This document shows positions 6,884-11,829 of a DNA stretch of 11,829 nucleotides, piece after piece; within the stretch, counting starts at the first letter, position 1, and every line of letters starts with the position of its first letter. A program made the translations under genes and the position numbers. The notes below the pieces were generated by a model. It made no database searches. It saw nothing but the letters and a program-made list of their open reading frames with translations, and had not been told where the DNA came from. The stretch lies in assembly GCA_943369755.1 (NCBI GenBank), contig CALROG020000055.1:1-11829 (forward strand). The letters run 5' to 3'. The DNA comes from CALROG01 sp943369755 (GTDB lineage Bacteria; Pseudomonadota; Gammaproteobacteria; Burkholderiales; Burkholderiaceae_C).

Positions 6884-7857
6884 TACAACCCGTGCACCCG
6901 TGCATGCAAACGGCTCAGCCCTAGCAGCGCGTCGGTGAACGGCGTGGGCACCTGCGTCAGCTCGCCAAGTTCCTTCACCACGGCCACCAGTGCATCCAGC
7001 TCCACCGGCCGGCCGGCTTCCACGTCTTGCAGCATCGAGGTCTTGAACGCGCCAAGCTTGCGCGTGACCTGGTGGCGGTCCTCAGGCTGCTGGTCGATCG
7101 GGATGCCGATGCGCGCGCCGATTTCCTTGGCCTCCAGCATCACGCTGGAAACAAAGCCGCGCACCAGGTCGTCGTTCAATATCAGGTCGGTGGTGGCACC
7201 GGTCATGGCACTGACCGGGTTGACCGTCATGTTGCCCCAGAGCTTGTACCAGGTGTCCTTCTGGATCTGCTCAGACACCACGGCCTCATGGCCAGCCCGT
7301 TCCAGCAGCGCGGCGAGTTGCTGCACCCGTTCTGACTTGACGCCCGAGGGCTCGCCAATGATGAGCTTGTTGCCAAAGTGGTGGCGCACATAACCCGGCG
7401 CGTTGAGCGAACAGCTTGCATGCACCACGCAGCCAACGATGTGGTGCCCCGGGATGGCGCGCGCAATGGCGCCCGCCGGGTCTACCGCCCTCAGGCTGGT
7501 GCCAGCCAGCGCGCCACCAAAGCCCTCAAAGAACCACCAGGGAACGCCGTTCATGGCGGTCAGCACCACGGTGTGCGGCCCCAGCAGTGGGCCAATGGCC
7601 TGCGCCACGCTGGCCATGGCGGGTGCCTTGACGGCCACGACCACCAGGTCTTGCACGCCCAGCGCAGCCGGGTCGGCGCTGGCACGCACGGGCACCGCGA
7701 CGGTGTGGTCACCCGTTTGCAGCCGCAAGCCCTCGGCCTGAACTGCGGTTAGTGTCTCGCCGCGTGCCACCACGCTCACTGCGCAGTCCGCCTGGGCCAG
7801 CTTCACGCCAATCCAGCCGCCAATCGCGCCGGCTCCGTAAATTGTTACTTTGTTCAT
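6880..7857 (-). CDS. PanE-like 2-ketoacid reductase (2-dehydropantoate 2-reductase family)
   Basis: A 325-residue NAD(P)-dependent reductase of the ketopantoate reductase family. The Rossmann dinucleotide motif is at the very N-terminus (VTIYGAGAIGGWIG, residues 4-17). The conserved Asn is in AMNGVPWW (N103) and the catalytic Lys in DTWYKLWGNMTVNPVSA (K205); the C-terminal helical domain from about residue 190 is complete. In the canonical family the reaction is ketopantoate to pantoate for CoA synthesis. Here the gene is the last of a homoprotocatechuate-degradation operon, 42 nt after a class II aldolase gene, so it may act on another 2-keto acid; that is inference. I therefore leave the symbol blank. 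The 42-nt leader is mostly a repeat copy and shows no Shine-Dalgarno. The stop overlaps the promoter of the downstream toxin-antitoxin operon. Confidence 0.88.
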   Translation of the reverse strand: MNKVTIYGAGAIGGWIGVKLAQADCAVSVVARGETLTAVQAEGLRLQTGDHTVAVPVRASADPAALGVQDLVVVAVKAPAMASVAQAIGPLLGPHTVVLTAMNGVPWWFFEGFGGALAGTSLRAVDPAGAIARAIPGHHIVGCVVHASCSLNAPGYVRHHFGNKLIIGEPSGVKSERVQQLAALLERAGHEAVVSEQIQKDTWYKLWGNMTVNPVSAMTGATTDLILNDDLVRGFVSSVMLEAKEIGARIGIPIDQQPEDRHQVTRKLGAFKTSMLQDVEAGRPVELDALVAVVKELGELTQVPTPFTDALLGLSRLHARVHGLY

Positions 7858-7868
7858 ATGAAAAGGCC

Positions 7869-7913
7869 TGTAGCCCGCACCAATACTGCGTAAGCCGCTC
7901 TAATTTTTATAGC
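7869..7913 (-). repeat. Dispersed 45-nt repeat, copy A
   Basis: This copy aligns without gaps to 10458-10502, with 37 of 45 bases identical; the best part is the TGTAGCCCGC block and the TTTTTATAGC end. It covers the last four sense codons and the TAG stop of the class II aldolase gene and most of the 42-nt gap before the panE-like gene. It is in the same orientation as copy B. The relation is seen directly; membership of a genome-wide family is inferred. Confidence 0.75.
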
Positions 7914-8673
7914 TACTGTCAATCCGGTCGACCTGGCGCACCAGCGCGTCAAACACGTCCTGGCCGGCACCAAACCTGGCGTCGAACTGGAACGAGTCGT
8001 GGGTTGTTTTCTTCGCCACCGCTTCCGGCACCGGGATGGCCGGGCCCAGCGCAGCCTGCGCGAGCTGGATCTCGCAGGCGCGTTGCAGTGTCCACATCCG
8101 CACAAAGGCCAGCGGCAATGTCTCGGCGCAGGCCAGCAGGCCGTGGTTGCGCAAAATCAATAGCGGCTTTTGCCCCAGGCTTGCCAGCAGGCGCGGGGCC
8201 TCGTCGGCATGCACGGTGATGCCTTCAAAGTCGTGGTAGGCCACCATGTCGTGCAGCTGGGCCGAATAAAAGTTGTTTTGCGCCAGCCCGCCCTGGGTGC
8301 TGGCCACGGCAATGCCCGCAGTGGTGTGGGTGTGCATGACGCAGTGCGCGCCGGCTGCGTGTTCGTGCACCGCTGCGTGAATGGTGAAGCCGGCCGGATT
8401 CACCGGCCAGGGGTTGTCGTCCAGCTTGTTGCCCTGGATGTCGATCTTCAGCAGGTTGCTGGCCGTGACTTCGCTGTAGTGCAGGCCGAACGGGTTGATC
8501 AGGAACTGCCTTTCAGTGCCCGCCACGCTGGCGGGCAGCCGCACCGTGATGTGGTTGTAGATCATCTCGGCCCAGCCAAGCATGGCGAACACCCGGTAGC
8601 AGGCTGCCAGCTCGACGCGGGCTGCCCATTCGTCGGGGTGCATGGCCGACGCAGGTTTCAGGATGGCGTTCAT
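7900..8673 (-). CDS. Class II aldolase/adducin family protein
   Basis: A 257-residue zinc-type class II aldolase/adducin-head protein, the family of fuculose-phosphate and ribulose-phosphate aldolases and related epimerases. The metal-binding histidines are visible as H114 and H116 in VMHTHTTAG and H177 in LRNHGLL. The segment MIYNHITVRLP (about residues 38-48) is the usual N-terminal signature with NHITVR. Family members cleave or form carbon-carbon bonds, or decarboxylate, via a metal-bound enolate; this one's substrate is unknown. It sits between hpaI and the panE-like gene, so a role in aromatic-acid side-chain or product metabolism is plausible. An SD-like GGAGAC precedes the ATG. The last four residues (SYKN) and the stop are encoded by repeat copy A, so the original C-terminus was probably different. 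Confidence 0.88.
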   Translation of the reverse strand: MNAILKPASAMHPDEWAARVELAACYRVFAMLGWAEMIYNHITVRLPASVAGTERQFLINPFGLHYSEVTASNLLKIDIQGNKLDDNPWPVNPAGFTIHAAVHEHAAGAHCVMHTHTTAGIAVASTQGGLAQNNFYSAQLHDMVAYHDFEGITVHADEAPRLLASLGQKPLLILRNHGLLACAETLPLAFVRMWTLQRACEIQLAQAALGPAIPVPEAVAKKTTHDSFQFDARFGAGQDVFDALVRQVDRIDSSYKN

Positions 8674-8685
8674 CGCGGTCTCCGT

Positions 8686-9522
8686 TCAATAGGTTTTGTC
8701 GGCCGGTGCTGGCGTGGGGGATGCGGAGGCGGGCGTGTTCTTGAACGCGGCCGCCAGTGCGCTGGTGGCCTTGACCAGCAGGTTGGTGTCCAGCCCCACA
8801 GCCACAAAGGTGGCACCCAGCGCCAGGTATTTGCGGGCGGTGGCTTGGTCGGGCGTCAGGATGCCGGCTGCCTTGCCGGCTGCGCTGATGCGTGCAATGG
8901 CGTTGGCAATTGCAGCCTGCACCTGCGGGTGGCCCGGGTTGCCGACATGGCCCATCGAGGCAGACAAGTCCGCCGGGCCGATGAAAACGCCGTCTACTCC
9001 CTCGGTGGCGGCAATGGCGTCCAGGTTGTCCAGTGCAGTCTGGGTTTCGGCCTGCACCAGCAGGCAGATCTGGGCGTTGGCTTCATGCGCGTAGTTCGGG
9101 TAGCCGCCCCAGCGCGAGGCCCGCGCGCCGCCCATGCCACGGATGCCACCCCGGCCGTCAGCCTGCGGGTAGCGCGCCGCCTGCACCAGCGTGGCGGCCT
9201 GGGCGGCGGTATCCACCATCGGCACCAGCAGTGTTTGCACGCCAATGTCCAGGTACTGCTTGATCAGTGCCTCGCCCAGTTTGCCGTGGCCCATGGGCAG
9301 GCGCGCAATGGCGTGTGACGCCGGGTAGGCGGCAATCACTTGCAGCTGCGCCAGGATGCTGTTGATGTCGTTGGGCGCGTGCTCGCCGTCGATCAGCAAC
9401 CAGTCGAAACCGGCCCCAGCGCAGATTTCGGTGCTGTAGGGGCTGGCCAGGCCAAGCCACAGGCCGATCTGGGCGCGCTTGTCGGCCAGGGCCTGCTTGA
9501 AGGGATTGATGGGGGTTTGCAT
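8686..9522 (-). CDS. hpaI: 4-hydroxy-2-oxoheptanedioate aldolase (HpaI/HpcH)
   Basis: A 278-residue metal-dependent class II pyruvate aldolase of the HpcH/HpaI family. It splits 4-hydroxy-2-oxoheptanedioate into pyruvate and succinate semialdehyde, the last step of the homoprotocatechuate pathway. Key residues are in place: His48 in LLIDGEHAPND, Arg74 in AIARLPMGHG, Glu159 in LLVQAET, and Asp185 in VFIGPADLSASMG. These correspond to the catalytic His/Arg and metal-binding Glu/Asp of E. coli HpaI. RGMGGARASRWG is the substrate loop region. The protein ends in a Pro/Ala/Ser-rich tail (TPASASPTPAPADKTY) that I would not expect to be structured. It follows hpaH by 9 nt and precedes the class II aldolase gene by 12 nt. 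Confidence 0.94.
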   Translation of the reverse strand: MQTPINPFKQALADKRAQIGLWLGLASPYSTEICAGAGFDWLLIDGEHAPNDINSILAQLQVIAAYPASHAIARLPMGHGKLGEALIKQYLDIGVQTLLVPMVDTAAQAATLVQAARYPQADGRGGIRGMGGARASRWGGYPNYAHEANAQICLLVQAETQTALDNLDAIAATEGVDGVFIGPADLSASMGHVGNPGHPQVQAAIANAIARISAAGKAAGILTPDQATARKYLALGATFVAVGLDTNLLVKATSALAAAFKNTPASASPTPAPADKTY

Positions 9523-9531
9523 GTTGTGTTC

Positions 9532-10332
9532 TCAGACAAATTTGAATTCAAAACGACCCAGTGCACCATAGTCGGCGTCAAACCGGTCGCCCGCTTTCGC
9601 TGCAACCGGCCGGGTAAACGAACCGGCCAGCACCACCTCGCCCGGCTGCAGGCATTCGCCCCAGGGCGCAAGCTTTTGCGCCAGCCAGGCAACACCAATC
9701 GCCGGGTGGCCTTGCACACCGGCGGCCAGGCCGGTTTCTTCCACTGCGCCGTTTTGCCGCAGGATGGCGCCGCACCAGGGCAGGTCAACCGCACCTGGCA
9801 GCGCCTTGTGGCCACCCAGCACGATGCCGGCATTGGCCGCGTTGTCGGATATGGTGTCGAACACCTTTCGCATCAGCTTGCTGTGGCGGTCAAACTGCTC
9901 GATGCGGGCGTCGATGATCTCGATGGCGGGGGTTATGTAGTCGGTCGCGTCCAGCACGTCGTCAATGCTGATGCTTGGGCCTTCGAGCTTTTTCTTCAGC
10001 ACAAACGCCAGCTCCACCTCGACCCGCGGCGCAATGAAGCGCGTGGTGGGGATGTCACCGGGCTCAAAGAACATGTTGTCCAGCAGCGTGCCGTAGTCGG
10101 GTTCGTCAATCTGGCTGCTGATCTGCATGGCGCGGGAGGTCAGGCCAATTTTGTGGCCGCGCACCGTGCGCCCGGCGGCAAGCTTCATGGCCACCCAGGC
10201 GCGCGAGATGGCGTAGCCGTCCTCAATCGTCATGCCGGGGTAGCGCTTGGAAAAGTGCTCGACCTGGACGCGGCTGCGCTCGCTGTGGTCAAGCTCGGCG
10301 GCGAGTGTTTGAATGGTGGCGGCGTCAAGCAT
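9532..10332 (-). CDS. hpaH: 2-oxo-hept-4-ene-1,7-dioate hydratase (HpaH)
   Basis: A 266-residue hydratase of the fumarylacetoacetase/4-oxalocrotonate decarboxylase fold. It adds water to 2-oxo-hept-4-ene-1,7-dioate to give 4-hydroxy-2-oxoheptanedioate, the substrate of HpaI. Signature segments are VRGHKIGLTSRAMQ (about residues 58-71), DYGTLLDNMF, the metal-binding acidic cluster in RVEVELAFVLKK, and AIEIIDARIEQF. Length matches E. coli HpaH (267). Overall it resembles HpaH more than the related MhpD, and the neighbours (hpaF before, hpaI after) agree. It begins 2 nt after the hpaF stop with only a weak ribosome site, so translation is probably coupled to hpaF. Confidence 0.94.
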   Translation of the reverse strand: MLDAATIQTLAAELDHSERSRVQVEHFSKRYPGMTIEDGYAISRAWVAMKLAAGRTVRGHKIGLTSRAMQISSQIDEPDYGTLLDNMFFEPGDIPTTRFIAPRVEVELAFVLKKKLEGPSISIDDVLDATDYITPAIEIIDARIEQFDRHSKLMRKVFDTISDNAANAGIVLGGHKALPGAVDLPWCGAILRQNGAVEETGLAAGVQGHPAIGVAWLAQKLAPWGECLQPGEVVLAGSFTRPVAAKAGDRFDADYGALGRFEFKFV

Positions 10333-10334
10333 GG

Positions 10335-10742
10335 TCAGGACTTCTGGAATAGCGGATGCAGATTGCTGTGTTTACCGTCATAAACCTGGCCCGGGCTTTC
10401 GTCCACCTGCACCGTGATGCCGACCAGCTTTTGCTTCATGATTGGGTCAAAACAGGCTGTAGCCCGCGCCAATAATGCGTCACCCACTATCTTTTTTATA
10501 GCATCCGTGCGGCCAATGCCCATCCGCAGGTTCAGGTACACAAAGGCGTAGTCGCGCTGGCCGTCCGCCACCGCGTAATGCGCGGCGGGGTAGGCCAGCA
10601 CCCGCGTGCCGCCAGTGGGAAAGATCTGCTGGCCTGATTCGTCCCGCAGCGCGAGCATGGTGTCGGCCAGCGCCCGGCAAAGCGCCGTCATGTCCGTCGC
10701 GGCGTCCAGGTTGGGGGTGTAGAGGATGACGAGGTGTGGCAT
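10335..10742 (-). CDS. hpaF: 5-carboxymethyl-2-hydroxymuconate delta-isomerase (HpaF)
   Basis: A 135-residue tautomerase-superfamily isomerase that converts 5-carboxymethyl-2-hydroxymuconate to its 2-oxo isomer. It begins MPHLVILYTPNLD; Pro2, exposed after Met removal, is the usual catalytic base. ADGQRDYAFVYLNLRMGIGR matches the conserved middle of the family. Length is near E. coli HpaF (126). Residues 81-95 are encoded exactly by repeat copy B (15 codons in frame), with codons ATA (twice) and TTA that look foreign here. Length in that region is nevertheless the same as in E. coli HpaF, so the fold could be kept. The ATG has no visible Shine-Dalgarno because the short gap after hpaD is filled by another repeat motif. 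Enzyme activity should not be assumed. Confidence 0.9.
   Translation of the reverse strand: MPHLVILYTPNLDAATDMTALCRALADTMLALRDESGQQIFPTGGTRVLAYPAAHYAVADGQRDYAFVYLNLRMGIGRTDAIKKIVGDALLARATACFDPIMKQKLVGITVQVDESPGQVYDGKHSNLHPLFQKS
10458..10502 (-). repeat. Dispersed 45-nt repeat, copy B, in frame inside hpaF
   Basis: Ungapped match to 7869-7913 (37 of 45 identical). In the hpaF frame this copy is exactly 15 codons, read AIKKIVGDALLARAT. It contains a T-run/A-run and AT-rich codons unlike the flanking GC-rich sequence. Confidence 0.75.
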
Positions 10743-10745
10743 TTC

Positions 10746-10767
10746 AAATGGGGTCAGATTCCAATTT
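10746..10767. repeat. GGGGTCAGATTCC-type short motif in the hpaD-hpaF gap
   Basis: The 22-bp motif has AAATGG at one end, GGTCAGATT in the middle and CCAATTT at the other end, so its ends are imperfect inverted repeats. I recall similar GGGGTCAGA(C/T)-type motifs scattered between genes in many proteobacteria, sometimes near REP-associated transposases; that is recollection, not a search. It abuts the hpaD stop codon and fills 22 of the 25 nt before the hpaF ATG. Confidence 0.5.
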
Positions 10768-11694
10768 CTACAGCCGCTGGTTCACGTTGGTGTAGCCCTG
10801 CGCGCAAGACGCCTGCGCTGCCGGAATGGCCGCGCCGGTTTGCGGTGTCACGGGAAAGATGGCGTTGATCTGCCCGGTACCCGAAGCGCCGAAGTAAGGC
10901 GTCACCACCTCGGCCTTGCCATCGTAGTCAGTCCAGCCCAGGGCTCCCAGCAGCATGGCGGTGTCGTGCATGAAGCCTTCGCCATGGCCCTTGGCGGCGT
11001 ATTCGGGCAGCATGGTGCAGAAGTCTTTCCAGTCGCCCTGCTCCCACATATGCACCACGTTGCGGTCCAGCTGCTCCAGAAACGGGCTCCAGATTCTGAA
11101 CGCGTATTCGGGTGCCAGGCCGTTCTGCGCAAAGCGGTGCGAGAGCGAGCCACTGGCAAAAATTGCCACCGTGCCGTCGTACTCGTCTTCAATCGCGCGG
11201 CGAATGGCCCAGCCCAGGCGCGCGCTGTCGTTGAGGTAGTGCGCCTGGCAAAGCGCAGAGACCGACACCACTTTGTAGTGCTGGTCGGCGTTCATGTAGC
11301 GCATGGGCACCAGCGTGCCGTATTCGGGGTTGAGGGTCGTGGCGTCGTGCGCCAGTGTTTCCACGCCATGCGCGTTGCACACTCTGGCCAGCAGCTTGCC
11401 CAATTCTGGATTGCCCGGAAACTCAAAGCCCATGTTGCTGATGAAGTGCGGCAGCTCGTTGCTGGTGTACAGCCCCTGGAAGTGCGGCGCGCAGTTGATG
11501 TGGTAGTTGGCATTGACCAGCCAGTGGGTGTCAAACACCACGACAGTGTCCACACCCGCTGCCCGGCAACGGCGGTCAATTTCCAGGTGGCCGTCAATCG
11601 CGTCTTGCCGCGTGCCCTTGCGCGGGCCGTCGAGTTCGCTGAGGTACATCGACGGAACATGGGTAATTTTTGCGGCCAGTGCTAGTTTGCCCAT
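10768..11694 (-). CDS. hpaD: 3,4-dihydroxyphenylacetate 2,3-dioxygenase (HpaD)
   Basis: A 308-residue class III (LigB-type) extradiol dioxygenase that opens the homoprotocatechuate ring to 5-carboxymethyl-2-hydroxymuconic semialdehyde using Fe(II) and O2. It starts MGKLALAAKITHVPSMYLSE, as the E. coli enzyme does. Likely iron ligands are His12 (ITHVPSMY), His57 (VFDTHWLV) and Glu239 (GHGEGFMHD); His186 in SGSLSHRF is a likely acid/base residue. EYGTLVPMRYMN and SGTGQINAIFP are also typical. The tail after IFP is about 25 residues longer than in E. coli (about 283 residues). The start at 11694 is supported by AGGAG 8 nt upstream and by homology; the frame is open further up to 11826, but that part is low-complexity repeat sequence. 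First gene of the visible hpa operon. Confidence 0.95.
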   Translation of the reverse strand: MGKLALAAKITHVPSMYLSELDGPRKGTRQDAIDGHLEIDRRCRAAGVDTVVVFDTHWLVNANYHINCAPHFQGLYTSNELPHFISNMGFEFPGNPELGKLLARVCNAHGVETLAHDATTLNPEYGTLVPMRYMNADQHYKVVSVSALCQAHYLNDSARLGWAIRRAIEDEYDGTVAIFASGSLSHRFAQNGLAPEYAFRIWSPFLEQLDRNVVHMWEQGDWKDFCTMLPEYAAKGHGEGFMHDTAMLLGALGWTDYDGKAEVVTPYFGASGTGQINAIFPVTPQTGAAIPAAQASCAQGYTNVNQRL

Positions 11695-11829
11695 GTGTCG
11701 CTCCTGTCTTCTCTCGCTGTTGTGTTCGCTTCGCGGGTTGGCTGCGCTGTGTGCGTACCTCCGCTCGTATCCCCCGCCAACGGCTGCGCCGTTGTCTCCT
11801 CCTTTACCTCGCTGCGGCACGCACACAGC
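11695..11829. repeat. Inverted-repeat-rich leader upstream of hpaD
   Basis: No gene is seen in this 135-nt stretch. An 11-bp perfect inverted repeat, GCTGTGTGCGT (11746-11756) and ACGCACACAGC (11819-11829), brackets an inner hairpin of CAACGG / CCGTTG (11778-11783 / 11789-11794, loop 5 nt). The nested arms look like a structured repeat rather than a simple promoter; no good -10/-35 pair is seen. The arm may continue past the window edge. Confidence 0.5.

Noticed and set aside
8170..11685. Long plus-strand open frames (8170-9318, 9340-10383, 10726-11685) opposite the hpa operon
   Set aside because: All lie antisense to well-recognised enzymes and show biased Gly/Val/Arg/His composition without motifs.
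11695..11826. Upstream extension of hpaD to 11826
   Set aside because: The homologous N-terminus MGKLALAAKITHVP begins at 11694 with AGGAG in front; the upstream part is inverted-repeat sequence.
1..11829. CRISPR array, tRNA/rRNA genes, insertion sequence
   Set aside because: No regularly spaced direct repeats, no cloverleaf or rRNA sequence, and no transposase frame were seen.

Overview
The window reads as chromosomal DNA of a GC-rich betaproteobacterium, most likely Burkholderiales/Comamonadaceae (Rhodoferax-, Polaromonas- or Acidovorax-like). I infer this from the protein styles (RecA without a long acidic tail, LplT divergent from Alr, a beta-type homoprotocatechuate cluster), the high GC content and dispersed AT-tinged repeats of a kind I associate with that family. 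I could not run a database search. No RNA gene, CRISPR array, insertion sequence or complete mobile element is visible.

Left part (1-6065): housekeeping and transport genes. The 3' end of recA is followed after 6 nt by recX (+). recX converges with a DMT/EamA transporter (-), and the two stop codons overlap. Next comes an LplT-type lysophospholipid transporter (-), divergent from alanine racemase alr (+). A DUF3047 exported protein with a Tat-like/lipoprotein N-terminus (+) follows alr. It converges with a second, unrelated EamA transporter (-).

Middle (6065-6883): a type II toxin-antitoxin module on the minus strand. It has a ribbon-helix-helix (FitA/VapB-like) antitoxin and a PIN-domain (VapC-like) toxin overlapping by 4 nt (GTGA). 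The toxin stop overlaps the start of the second EamA transporter by 1 nt (TGATG), so the transporter appears to be the third gene of the TA operon. A good sigma70-type promoter lies in front of the antitoxin, and three TTGG-NN-CCA(A/T) boxes sit on and just after it; this is very probably the autoregulatory operator.

Right part (6880-11694): a minus-strand catabolic operon for the homoprotocatechuate (3,4-dihydroxyphenylacetate) meta-cleavage pathway. In transcription order it runs hpaD (ring-cleaving dioxygenase), hpaF (isomerase), hpaH (hydratase), hpaI (aldolase), a class II aldolase/adducin-family protein, and a PanE-like reductase. HpaD, HpaF, HpaH and HpaI would carry out ring opening, tautomerisation, hydration and retro-aldol cleavage to pyruvate and succinate semialdehyde. 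The dehydrogenase (hpaE) and decarboxylase (hpaG) steps are not in the window and may lie upstream, beyond 11829. The roles of the last two genes are unclear.

The most unusual signal is how small repeats are built into this operon. A 45-nt repeat occurs twice (7869-7913 and 10458-10502, 37/45 identical). One copy supplies 15 in-frame codons of hpaF, with ATA/TTA codons that are rare in GC-rich DNA. The other supplies the last codons and stop of the class II aldolase and the leader of panE. A separate GGGGTCAGATTCC-type motif fills nearly the whole hpaD-hpaF gap and leaves hpaF without a visible Shine-Dalgarno. I found no clearly new multi-gene system; these repeat-gene fusions and the TA-transporter coupling are the best leads.
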